NCBI RefSeq assembly: GCF_036906915.1
Contig: NZ_JBAKHX010000125.1
Span: forward strand, 1 to 14,635
From: Phytohabitans sp036906915
Lineage (GTDB): Bacteria; Actinomycetota; Actinomycetes; Mycobacteriales; Micromonosporaceae
Direction of reading: 5' to 3'
DNA length: 14,635 bases
The translations under genes and the position numbers were made by a program. Position 1 is the first letter of the stretch. Each line of letters opens with the position of its first letter. Shown here in pieces: positions 1 through 6,786 of the stretch. A model generated the notes under the pieces. The model was not told the origin of the DNA and ran no database searches. It saw nothing but the letters and a program-made list of their open reading frames with translations.

Positions 1-180
1 ATACAGCACGGCGATGCCTATCAGCGGCAGCCCGACGGTGCGGGTGGTCGTCGCGGCCGCGAGAAGCAGGCCCGCCCCGCCACAGGCCACGACGCCGGGG
101 CGCCGGGACCAGCACAACGCGAGCATCCCACCGACCAGCAGCGCGGTGAACAGCGCCTCGGCCGCCCGGTCTGTGGGGTC
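1..180 (-). CDS. Partial membrane protein, running off the left edge
   Basis: An open minus-strand frame of 60 codons runs to base 1 without a stop. It has two hydrophobic stretches (LFTALLVGGMLALCW and CGGAGLLLAAA, then VGLPLIGIAVLY) separated by a short basic loop (SRRPG) and a TTTRT turn. This is the pattern of a polytopic inner-membrane protein; the PTDRAAEAL-to-hydrophobic layout recalls actinobacterial GT39/GT87-like glycosyltransferases, but that is an impression only. The frame continues without a stop from the tail of the fructosamine-kinase-like pseudogene to its right, so the two appear joined by a recombination or deletion event. No start codon of its own is visible. Family uncertain; that it is coding is fairly likely. 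Confidence 0.5.
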
Positions 181-691
181 GAGTGCCGCCTCGACGCGGG
201 GCTGGCGAGCCACCGAAGCAGCCGGTGCTGTGCGAAGAACGCGAAGCCGTTGTCATCCCAGGTGTTGGTCTGCCGGTGGCGGCCCAGCCAGTTGTCGCGG
301 TGCCATCCGAAGCGAGGATGGGGCGTGCTCGTGTGCAGGCGGGCGAGCGCGTGCGCGAACTGCTGCTCCCAGAACGTCTCGCTGCGTGGCCTGGGCCGCA
401 GCACTGACAACACAAGCAGTTCTCGGTCCGCCAGGATCACCTCTGGTGTCGCCACGCCGCCGAGCTCGCGCAGGGCGGCCAGCCCTTCGGCCTCGTGACG
501 AAGACCTCGTCGGCCGGCGCGTCGGCGAAGGCATTGGCGAACACCGGCGGCGCGTCCCGGCGGGTGGCTACGCCCGCGAGCGCCGCGAGTCCGCCCGTCG
601 CCGGCTCCACCGTGACGACATCGCGCATCCCGGCCCGAAGCAAGCACTCCAGTAGGAACGAGGCCGAGCCGATCACGACGAGATCCTCCAA
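181..691 (-). pseudogene. Fructosamine/aminoglycoside-kinase-like gene, frameshifted and truncated
   Basis: The gene starts at ATG 691 and reads through a small-kinase N-lobe (VEPATGG, then VFANAFADAPADEVF). Near 500 the frame must shift to continue as HEAEGLAALRELGGVATPEV, which is the conserved kinase-type Glu segment and hinge. It then runs ARLHTSTPHPRFGWHRDNWLG, TNTWDDNGFAFFAQHRLLRW. FGW-DN-(I/L)G followed by W-FFA-RL is characteristic of the fructosamine-3-kinase family, which phosphorylates ketosamines and belongs to the APH fold. A second shift near 205 is needed to continue as PRVEAALD. The catalytic HGD loop and everything after it are missing; the sequence passes into an unrelated membrane protein. 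Two frameshifts and a missing active site make it a pseudogene. Confidence 0.7.
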
Positions 692-734
692 CTTCGGGTG
701 CGTGGTCGCAAGACCTTATGTGACCAACAGTTGG

Positions 735-1111
735 CTACCTCCGAGGACCAACCTGCAGGTTCAGCGGCCAACGCCCCAACACGCCGCCGATCGTGACGCG
801 TGCGAGGAGTTCTTCGTCGTGGTCTTCGTCCTGGGCGTGGACCTTGCGGTAGTCGTCGTCGCTGACCAAGGGCTCGTGGACGACCTGGGAGGACCAGATC
901 CAGGTCTCGGGGTTGTTCCAGCGCACTTTGGTTTCGTGGCCGAGGGCGACGTCCTCGACGTCGATGAGGACCTCGTCCTTGCGTTGCTTGTTCCAGACCT
1001 GCCGGCCGGTATAGCGGGGTTGGTGAGGATGACGCGGACGGCGGTCTTGGACCAGGCGATGGTGGTGCGGTGCGGGTTGCGGGCGCGGTCCTGGGCGGAT
1101 GGGCTGAGGAT
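735..1111 (-). pseudogene. Large serine recombinase, C-terminal fragment with frameshift
   Basis: Minus-strand reading gives GILSPSA...RNPHRTTIAWSKTAVRVILTNP, then RYTGRQVWNKQRKDEVLIDVEDVALGH, then RWNNPETWIWSSQVVHEPLVSDDDY. This is the 'recombinase' domain and following region of actinobacterial large serine recombinases: the W-x(4)-V-x-x-IL-NPRYTG motif, RQVWNKQ, and the W-WS-x-x-HEPL segment. The frame breaks near 1008 in a run of C residues; restoring one C would rejoin NP and RYTG. The N-terminal catalytic serine domain is absent, and the reading ends at a stop at 735-737 shortly after the HEPL region. It is a dead remnant of an integrating element, next to the kinase debris. The family call is firm; the original element is unknown. 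Confidence 0.8.
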
Positions 1112-1153
1112 GCCCCGTCGCCTACATGCGCGGCCACCGCGCACCACTCGGCC

Positions 1154-1190
1154 TAGACATATAACCCCCAAGGGGGTATACAGGGGTTAT
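1154..1190 (+). promoter_or_regulatory. Promoter with CsoR-like palindromic operator
   Basis: TAGACA (1154-1159, 5/6 to the -35 consensus) is followed after exactly 17 bases by TATACA (1177-1182, -10-like). A G/C-tract palindrome fills the spacer: ATAACCCC (1161-1168) pairs with GGGGTTAT (1183-1190), and inside it CCCCC-AA-GGGGG (1165-1176) forms a second dyad flanked by ATA and TATA. Operators of the CsoR/RcnR/CstR family are A/T-flanked C-tract/G-tract dyads overlapping promoters, so a repressor of that family, sensing Cu, persulfide or similar, is a reasonable inference. No such repressor gene lies in the window. The next gene starts at 1230 with AAAGGGGA at 1215-1222. Confidence 0.6.
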
Positions 1191-1229
1191 GCGGGACGTG
1201 ATGGTCGTGACCATAAAGGGGACTCTGTG

Positions 1230-1991
1230 ATGCCGAAGATCAACGTCTACCTGCCCGACGAGCTGGCCGAGGCCGTCAAGGAAGCCGGCGTGCCGGTCTC
1301 CGCCGTCTGTCAACGAGCTCTGGAGCAGGCGGTGCGGCGAGTGACCGCGATCCGGGAAACCGTCCTCGGCGAGCTGGACGACGCGGACCTGGCCGCACGG
1401 ATGCCACACCTCACCGCACGCGCCCGCACCGCGCTGAAGCTCGGTATCGAGCAGGCCCAGACGGACCAGGCAGCCGCCGTGAACACCAGCCACGTGCTCG
1501 CTGGCATGCTCGCCGAGGGCGGCAACCTGGCCCTGCACGTGCTGCAAGCGATCGAGATCGCTCCGGAGCAGGTGGCCCGCGAACTTGCCCGCCAATCATC
1601 GACAGAACCCGTTGTCACCGACGACGACTCGCAGCGCTTCAGCGGTCCGGCGGCGAACGCGCTGGAAACGGCCGTCACGGAAGCCACCGCACTCGGGCAC
1701 AACTACGTCGGCTGCGAGCACCTCCTGCTCGGTCTAATCGCCGAGCCCGACGGGGCAGCCGGCCAAACCCTGCGGTCCCTAGGCGCCGAACTACGGCTAA
1801 CCCGCCGGGCGGTCGCCGCAGCCCTGGCCGGCTACGTCCACCTGCGAGCCCAAACCAGCCAATCCACCGCCAGTAGCGCCGCAGACACCGACCCCATGGC
1901 GGTCCTAGCGGCCACGCTCCGCCAACAGTTGCAACCCCTGATGCACCGCATCGAGCGACTGGAGGAACGCATCGGTGTCGCCGAAGGCTGA
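1230..1991 (+). CDS. RHH-type DNA-binding / double Clp-N domain protein
   Basis: A 253-aa protein beginning MPKINVYLPDELAEAVKEAG; residues 1-40 look like a ribbon-helix-helix (CopG/ParD-like) strand-helix-helix. Residues about 61-122 and 137-200 are two Clp-N repeats: LTARARTALKLGIEQAQ...NTSHVLAGMLAEGGNLALHVLQ, and FSGPAANALETAVTEA...YVGCEHLLLGLIAEPDGAAGQTL. Residues about 227-249 form a probable coiled coil (LQPLMHRIERLEERI). There is no AAA+ ATPase domain, so it is not a ClpA/C unfoldase; it may bind DNA and recognise Clp-type substrates or partners (inference). ATG 1230 is chosen because of the SD-like AAAGGGGA and the natural N-terminus; GTG at 1227 is an in-frame alternative. It is overlapped at its 3' end by a small membrane-protein gene and is preceded by a CsoR-like promoter. 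Intact. Confidence 0.85.
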   Translation: MPKINVYLPDELAEAVKEAGVPVSAVCQRALEQAVRRVTAIRETVLGELDDADLAARMPHLTARARTALKLGIEQAQTDQAAAVNTSHVLAGMLAEGGNLALHVLQAIEIAPEQVARELARQSSTEPVVTDDDSQRFSGPAANALETAVTEATALGHNYVGCEHLLLGLIAEPDGAAGQTLRSLGAELRLTRRAVAAALAGYVHLRAQTSQSTASSAADTDPMAVLAATLRQQLQPLMHRIERLEERIGVAEG

Positions 1992-2151
1992 AACCAACCT
2001 CCACCACCCGCGCGGTTCAGCACACAGCCCATCAGGCGACCGCCCCAACCACATCGGCGCGTACCAGAGCATCCGCGCCGCGACCGCCGCCATCGCTGTG
2101 ACGGCGCTCTTCCTCCTGCTCGTCCTACCGCTAGTAGCGGCAGCCCACTAG
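1975..2151 (+). CDS. Small single-pass membrane protein (58 aa), overlapping the Clp-N gene
   Basis: GTG 1975 opens a 58-aa frame that overlaps the last 17 bases of the Clp-N gene, with a strong ribosome-binding site GGAGGA (1961-1966) eight bases upstream, which argues for translational coupling. The first 30 residues are polar (MSPKAETNLHHPRG...), and residues about 36-57 form one hydrophobic helix (AATAAIAVTALFLLLVLPLV) ending AAAH. No family is recognised. It is probably a membrane partner of the Clp-N protein, since both lie between one promoter and one stem-loop terminator. The function is unknown; that it is a real gene rests on the SD, the overlap and the clean TM helix. Confidence 0.65.
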   Translation: MSPKAETNLHHPRGSAHSPSGDRPNHIGAYQSIRAATAAIAVTALFLLLVLPLVAAAH

Positions 2152-2177
2152 CCACCTACCCCCTGCCCACCAGGCAC

Positions 2178-2203
2178 GCGGCCCCGACACCGTTCGGGGC
2201 CGC
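2178..2203 (+). terminator. GC-rich stem-loop terminator of the Clp-N unit
   Basis: A perfect 10-bp stem, GCGGCCCCGA (2178-2187) with TCGGGGCCGC (2194-2203), encloses a 6-base loop 26 bases after the small membrane-protein stop. The U-tract is weak (TGTCTTG), as is common in high-GC actinobacteria. Confidence 0.7.
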
Positions 2204-2397
2204 TGTCTTGCGCATCCAGGCCCTGATCGCTTCAAGATTCAGGAGAAGGATCCGGCGAGTTGCCGGCACCTCGCGGCGGCAGGGTATAGAACGCGCACCA
2301 AGACAATCGCCGACAAGAAACGACCGGCATGCGTCCCACGGCCCAGGACCGAGACCGACAAGACCGCCTTGCGGCGTGGCGTCTCGCTTGGTGCAGA

Positions 2398-2654
2398 GAA
2401 GGCTGGTACGTCGACATCGAGCACGCCGGTCATGTCGTGACCCGCTCTGCCACATGCTCACCCACCCGCACGTCCAAGAAGGACAGACGGTCGTGGTGGG
2501 CCAGATCATTGGTGTGGTGGGATCGTCGGATCGCTCTTCGGGCCCGCACCTTCACTATGAGGTGCATCTGGGTGATCATTCGTCGGAAAGCGCCACGGAT
2601 CCGGTGCCGTTCATGGCGCAAATGTGCGCACCGTTGGGTTTGGTTGACTTGTAG
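2398..2654 (+). pseudogene. M23 (LytM-type) peptidase, C-terminal half, frameshifted
   Basis: The reading is GWYVDIEHAGHVVTR, then a one-base loss near 2445, then LCHMLTHPHVQEGQTVVVGQIIGVVG, SSGPHLHYEV, and DPVPFMAQ before the stop at 2652-2654. The VGQ-x-IG-VG spacing and the HLH zinc-ligand pair in GPHLHYEV are diagnostic of M23 glycyl-glycine metallopeptidases (peptidoglycan hydrolases). The upstream HxxxD ligand half is missing here; a matching N-terminal half lies at 11111-11290. Proteins of this kind are often encoded on actinobacterial conjugative elements. The upstream part of the frame (2208-2397) has no recognisable M23 sequence. Confidence 0.8.
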
Positions 2655-2656
2655 GT

Positions 2657-2713
2657 TCTCATTTGAGTTGTCGCTTTCTCAAATGAGATGTCGCCTACTT
2701 GTCGCTTGCGACA
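2657..2713. repeat. Phased TGTCGC repeats and palindromes: probable Tn7-like transposon end
   Basis: Three TGTCGC copies lie at 2669, 2689 and 2700, that is 20 and 11 bases apart, or about two turns and one turn of the helix. Each of the first two follows an arm of a perfect 11-bp inverted repeat: TCTCATTTGAG (2657-2667) and CTCAAATGAGA (2678-2688). The third forms TGTCGC-TT-GCGACA (2700-2713). Viewed as direct repeats, 2657-2674 and 2677-2694 match at 15 of 18 positions. Tn7/Tn5053-like elements have TGT-starting ends and arrays of transposase-binding repeats, and a TnsA-like gene starts 65 bases to the right, so this is best read as one transposon end. No equally clear partner end was found. 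Confidence 0.6.
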
Positions 2714-2778
2714 TGCCGGTGAGAAACGTGTCGGCGTGGCTCCGGGCTTGATGGTACCGCCGGGGACAGTATCAGGGT

Positions 2779-3225
2779 GTGGTACTCGGTCGTGAGAACC
2801 GAGTCAGCCGTGTCCGGGTGAGGTACCGCCGGGACGACGGCGAGTTCGTGGACACCACCTTGGATCGTGTGGTGGTCGATGACGTCGCGGCAGGGCTGCC
2901 GGTTCGTGAGTTCCGCTGGTATCGAGGCAGGCGGCACTACTCGGGCTGGTATTGGTCGGCGACGTTGCAGCGGCTGGTCGTGTACGAGAGCCGGCTGGAG
3001 TTGGCTCGCATCCTCTTGGCCGACTTCGACGAGGACGTCGTTTGCGTGGCGGCGCAACCGTTCCAGCTGATCGGCCCAGATTCGGGCCGGACCCGGCGGC
3101 ACGTGCCGGATCTGCTGCTGGTGCACCGTAGCGGCGCGGTCACGGTGGTGGACGTCAAGGCGCCGACCAGGGTGGAGGATCCCGCGGTGCAGGCGGTGTT
3201 CGCTTGGACACGTGAGCAGTGTCTA
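2779..3225 (+). pseudogene. TnsA-like transposition endonuclease, 3'-truncated (copy 1)
   Basis: From GTG 2779 the first about 149 residues read as an actinobacterial TnsA-like endonuclease, the subunit that cuts 5' transposon ends in Tn7-type elements. E70 in VVYESRLELARILL, D111 in RRHVPDLLLVHR and K127 in VTVVDVKAP match the PD-(D/E)xK triad (Glu, Asp, Lys) of the fold. Preceding residues (REFRWYRGRRHYSGWYWSAT) are the usual N-terminal block. After TREQCL (about 3225) the frame runs on to 3663, but that extension is antisense to the phosphotransferase gene and is not TnsA. The usual C-terminal region is therefore lost. The catalytic core is intact. The transposon-end-like repeats lie just upstream. 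A second, more decayed copy is at 9051-9540. Confidence 0.8.
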
Positions 3226-3982
3226 CCGATGCTGGTTCGCCCGGTGGTGCTGCACCTGTTGTGGACGGGCGTGGTCGGTCGAGTCCGGCATGATCCCGGC
3301 ACGGGCCGCCTCGGCGGCGCAGTCCCGGATCGCCAACCCGATCATCCGCCCGACAAACCCGCCCCGAGCAACTACGGGCAGTTCATAGCCGTCCAGGAAC
3401 AGCCGCAGGTGTCGCGCCCGCGTGGCGGCGTCCGGCAGGTCATTGCGTTCGGCCACGTCGTCGCCGTGCAGTTGGGCGTGCCACCACCCGGCCACGGCGA
3501 CCTCGTCGAGCGGGTCGACTGGCCCGGCCAACTCCCAATCGATGAACGCCGCCGGCCGGCCATCGACGATGACGACGTGCCACGGCCCAGCGTCGCAGTG
3601 CCCGATCAGCGAGCCCTCGCCAGGACGGTGCATCCACCACGGCTGCCAGACCGCATCCGCTGACGGCATGAAGCTGGCATTGGCGTGGTGCAGGTCGCGC
3701 AGCAGAGCACCGGCCTGCCACACGCCCTCGTCCGACCAGGCGTGAGGGTGCACGAAGCTGCCCTCGAGCCAGGTCAGCACCTCGTTGCCGTCGGCGTCTA
3801 CGCCGTCGCCGACCACCCGCGGACAGCCGGCGAATCCGACCTGTTCCAGGTGGCGCAGCAGAGCATGAACCGTGCCGGTCCACGGCCGGACCGGCCGCCT
3901 TACGGTGTTCCCCACGCGAACGACGCGGCTGGGGCCGCCTTTCGGTCGCAGGCAGCGGCTCGAAGGACGATGTGGAATCCAC
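3223..3982 (-). pseudogene. Phosphotransferase (APH/choline-kinase fold), damaged at both ends
   Basis: GTG 3982 begins MDSTSSFEPLP; near 3945 the frame must shift to reach GGPSRVVRVGNTVRRPVRPWTG, after which a 230-codon frame (internal GTG 3915) runs to a stop at 3223. Motifs are EVLTWLEG (hinge), GHCDAGPWHVV (catalytic loop, Asp at residue 108 counting from GTG 3915) and AAFIDWELAGP (metal-binding Asp 126). The Asn normally found five residues after the catalytic Asp is His here. C-terminal homology ends near STD (about 3274); the last 16 residues come from the junction with the TnsA fragment. The family phosphorylates aminoglycosides, macrolides, choline or similar hydroxyls; the substrate here is unknown. 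Frameshift, altered Mg ligand and truncation suggest it is inactive. Starting from GTG 3915 alone would lose the N-terminal glycine-rich strand. Confidence 0.75.
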
Positions 3983-4158
3983 GAAAATCTCTCATATCAG
4001 CGCGGTAAGCGGTGAACATGGCGCCGAACCAACAGGCGCCAGCAGCTGGCAACGCGGAACCGGTCCACGGCCAGAGGAACCGCAACGACGCGAGGAGCCG
4101 AACGTCGCGCCGGACCCAAACGGCCCGGCGGCAGCCACTCGAAGCTAGTGGCAGCAGA

Positions 4159-4224
4159 TCAACGCGCGGTCAACACCCGCATCGCGGCGGTGGCAGCTAC
4201 CTCGCTGAAAACCATGCACGCCAT
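4159..4224 (-). CDS. Possible 21-aa peptide (leader-like) upstream of the phosphotransferase
   Basis: ATG 4224 is preceded, five bases upstream, by GGGAGGT, one of the best Shine-Dalgarno sites in the window, and encodes MACMVFSEVAATAAMRVLTAR followed by TGA. It lies on the same strand as, and 176 bases upstream of, the phosphotransferase. Short peptides in front of antibiotic-resistance genes can act as attenuators, but no alternative hairpins were worked out here. Chance is a serious alternative, as the surrounding DNA looks like debris. Confidence 0.25.
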   Translation of the reverse strand: MACMVFSEVAATAAMRVLTAR

Positions 4225-4438
4225 GTGGACCTCCCGAATGAGCGCTGACGTGGCGACGGTGCGACCTCGCACCTCGTCTTGCCACCGAGTTCCTTTGCCG
4301 TCGCGGCGTCGCAACTACGACCACGTGCACACCAGCGCTACGGGTAACGCCTCCGCTAACCACACCAGCCTGGCGCCGATCAGCCATCGCGCGGAGCTGT
4401 GTCGATCGTAGGTATGGATGCCGAAGTCCCGACGGGCC

Positions 4439-4463
4439 GCTGCCAGCCGGCGATCCTGGCAGC
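4439..4463 (-). terminator. Stem-loop downstream of the ABC permease
   Basis: GCTGCCAG (4439-4446) and CTGGCAGC (4456-4463) form a perfect 8-bp stem with a 9-base loop, about 20 bases beyond the permease stop on the minus strand. There is no U-tract. It is the likely end of the kinase-regulator-ABC transcript. Confidence 0.5.
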
Positions 4464-4482
4464 CTTGGCCGACATAGGCGGC

Positions 4483-6786
4483 CTACTCGTTGTGCAGGAC
4501 GGTCGCGATGGTGAGTCGTGCCGCTGTACGAGCGGGGATGAGTGCGCCGAGGACGGCGATGGCGATGCCGGCCAGGGTGAGCGCGGCCAGTTGTTGTACA
4601 TGCCAGACGTCCTTCATGGACTCGGGAAAGGAGATGATGCCGACGTTGTCGACGATCAGCCGGTGCGCGGTGATCCCGAGCGGGATGCCCAGCAGTCCGG
4701 CGATTACGCCGAGTGCTGCCACTGATGTGACGGTCATGGTCACAACCTGGCGTGGTGTCATGCCGATGGACTTGAGCATACCGAGGTCTCGACGCCGTTC
4801 CCGGATGTTGAGCAGCACGGTGTTGAAGACGCCCAGGGCGGCGACGATGCTCAGCAGCACGGTGAACACGGTGGCGAAGCTGACGACGACGGTGGTGGCG
4901 GCGTCTGCGGAGCCGAGCACCGACGGATGTAGGCCGGGGTCGGCCGTGGTGACCGCGCGGGCGTACGCGTGGGCGTCGGTGCCGGGCGCGAGCGTCACGG
5001 TGTAGTCGATGGCTCGCAGGTCGGGTACGAGCGTGGCGAGTGTCTGCCAGGTGGTTTCCAGAGCCCGGGGGTTGCCTACCATGACCTCGCCGACGAGGGT
5101 CACGGTGATCTGCTGGTCGCCGCGGGTGAGGGTGATCTGGTCGCCGACCGCCAGCCCGTGCTGCTGGAGGAACGCCGGCCCGGCGACGGCCTGGCCCGGG
5201 CCGTCGGGGTAGTGCCCGCCGACGATCTGGGAGGCGGTGATCGGTGGGTCGCCGCGGTAGGCGTCGACGAAGGCGGGCTGGGTGTGCCCGACGATCCCAG
5301 CCTGGGCGAATGTGCGGATGCTTACTTCGCGGGCACCGGGGATCGCGCGTAGTCGCGCTTCGATCTGGGCGTCGCTGAGCGCGGTAGGGGTCTGCCGGCT
5401 ATCGGGGCTGCCTGGCTGCACACCGACCCGAGCGCCGTCGGAGCGGCCGGTGTCGCCGTAGGCGAGCATGGTGGCGGTCAGGCCGGTGGCCAGCGTGGTG
5501 GCGGCGACGCCGAGGCCGATGGCGCAGATGGTCATGGCGGCGCGGCCGGGCCGGGCGAACGGCTGGCCGAGGCCGAGGCAGACCGGTCGCGGGAGGCGGG
5601 TGCCGCTGAGCCAGCGCTGGATGCGCAGTCCTCGGCCGGTGCGTGGGGCGTTACCGGCGCTGATCGCCTGCGCCGCCGGGAGGCGGTGGGCGCGCAGCGC
5701 GGGGATCAACGCTGCGGCGCTGACGAGGGCAGGCATGCCCAGCAGGGCGATGACTGGTACCCAGGTGCTGACGGCGATGGCGGCGACGCCGGTCTCGACG
5801 CCGGTGAAGGCGACCTGGAGGATCGGCTCCGCGATCGCGGTGCCGAGCAGGGCGCCGAGGATACAGCCGGCGAGGGCGGGCACCGAGACCATCGCGAGGT
5901 AGACGGCGATCACCTGGTTGGGGGTGAAACCGAGGGCCTTGAGCACGCCGATGTGCCGGTGCCCGGAGACGACCGCGCCGCTGACCACGTTGGCGACGAT
6001 GAGCACGCACACCAGCAGGCCGAGCACGCCGAACACGGTCATGAACGGCAGAAAGGCGCCGGCCTGCGCGGAGAAGGCCCGCTTGAGGGTCAGGTACGAC
6101 TGGGCGTTGGTCAGCGCGCCGTCGGGCAGCCCAGCGGTGACCGCGGCCAGGCCGCCGTTGACCTGTTGATCGGTTGCCGCTGTGCGGAAGCGGTACAGCA
6201 TCTGCCAGCCGGTCGGCCGTATCGCGGTCATCTGCTCGGGTGTCACCCAGCCGCCGGCGGACTTGCTCATGCTGGTGGCGAAGCCGACCACGGTGAGCGG
6301 TGCCACCGCGTCCACGTCGAGGCGGGTGCCCAGATTTTTGGGGTTGGGGTGGCCTTGGATAGGCAGGTTGATGACGATCTCGCCGGGTGCGGTGGCCCAC
6401 CGGCCGGTCAGGAGTTGGACGCGGTCGACCGGGCCGGCCGGGTCGGCCCGCCCGACGACGGTGAGGGGTCCGGCAGGCCGGCCGAGCCAGTCCTGGCGGA
6501 TCTGTAGGACTGTTTGACCGAACGGTCCGGCGGCGTTTTCGACGTCCGGCCGCTGGCTGGTCTGGGCCAGCTGTGACTCGGCGACTTTCGCAGCGTCGAA
6601 CGTGGCGACGAGGTGGGCGCCCTGTTGTTGGGTGAAGGCCTTGTCGAATGGTGATGAGGCGGCGTTGAGCAGTCCTAGGGTGATGACGGTCGTGGCGGTG
6701 GCGGCCAGGACGACCAAGCCGATGACGAAGGTCTGCAGCCGGCGGCGTTTGACCGCGGCGCGGGAGGCGCGCCAGACGGCCCTCAT
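4483..6786 (-). CDS. FtsX/MacB-type ABC transporter permease
   Basis: A 767-aa protein from ATG 6786, which overlaps the ATPase stop as ATGA and has GGAGAGG upstream; a longer frame to 6855 exists but would overlap the ATPase and lose the coupling. Residues about 17-41 are TM1 (LQTFVIGLVVLAATATTVITLG), followed by a large extracytoplasmic domain. A first FtsX module holds FLPFMTVFGVLGLLVCVLIVANVVSG and HRHIGVLKALGFTPNQV. A second half begins AAMTICAIGLGVAATTLATGL, has another external domain, and ends with a second FtsX module (FATVFTVLLSIVAALGVFNTVLL, RERRRDLGMLKSIGMTPRQVV, final helix LAGIAIAVLGALIPARTAARL). The paired '(G)MLKxxGxTPxQV' coupling helices are typical. It works with the adjacent ATPase as a mechanotransmission-type exporter or resistance pump, often against antimicrobial peptides or lipoprotein substrates. 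No defects seen. Confidence 0.9.
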   Translation of the reverse strand: MRAVWRASRAAVKRRRLQTFVIGLVVLAATATTVITLGLLNAASSPFDKAFTQQQGAHLVATFDAAKVAESQLAQTSQRPDVENAAGPFGQTVLQIRQDWLGRPAGPLTVVGRADPAGPVDRVQLLTGRWATAPGEIVINLPIQGHPNPKNLGTRLDVDAVAPLTVVGFATSMSKSAGGWVTPEQMTAIRPTGWQMLYRFRTAATDQQVNGGLAAVTAGLPDGALTNAQSYLTLKRAFSAQAGAFLPFMTVFGVLGLLVCVLIVANVVSGAVVSGHRHIGVLKALGFTPNQVIAVYLAMVSVPALAGCILGALLGTAIAEPILQVAFTGVETGVAAIAVSTWVPVIALLGMPALVSAAALIPALRAHRLPAAQAISAGNAPRTGRGLRIQRWLSGTRLPRPVCLGLGQPFARPGRAAMTICAIGLGVAATTLATGLTATMLAYGDTGRSDGARVGVQPGSPDSRQTPTALSDAQIEARLRAIPGAREVSIRTFAQAGIVGHTQPAFVDAYRGDPPITASQIVGGHYPDGPGQAVAGPAFLQQHGLAVGDQITLTRGDQQITVTLVGEVMVGNPRALETTWQTLATLVPDLRAIDYTVTLAPGTDAHAYARAVTTADPGLHPSVLGSADAATTVVVSFATVFTVLLSIVAALGVFNTVLLNIRERRRDLGMLKSIGMTPRQVVTMTVTSVAALGVIAGLLGIPLGITAHRLIVDNVGIISFPESMKDVWHVQQLAALTLAGIAIAVLGALIPARTAARLTIATVLHNE

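Larger units (their letters stand above)
3983..4482. other. 500-base region with little coding content
   Basis: Between the phosphotransferase start and the permease stop no frame resembles a known protein. It holds a stem-loop near the permease end (4439-4463), one 21-codon minus-strand frame with a good SD (4159-4224), and the presumed upstream region of the phosphotransferase, with only a weak GAGAGAT before GTG 3982. No convincing -35/-10 pair was found. Confidence 0.5.

Noticed and set aside
729..742. CAGTTGGCTACC near the recombinase end, similar to CAGTTGGCTGCC near 11107, as attachment-site repeats
   Set aside because: Only 11 of 12 bases match, with no extension on either side; expected by chance in high-GC DNA.
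495..1229. Long 5' extension of the Clp-N frame
   Set aside because: It is antisense to the kinase and recombinase relics; the promoter, SD and natural N-terminus all place the start at 1230.
3226..3663. C-terminal extension of the first TnsA-like frame
   Set aside because: It is the antisense of the phosphotransferase gene and lacks TnsA-like residues.
5686..6507. Gly/Asp-rich plus-strand frame of 273 codons inside the permease
   Set aside because: Antisense shadow of an intact, well-recognised permease, with low-complexity composition.
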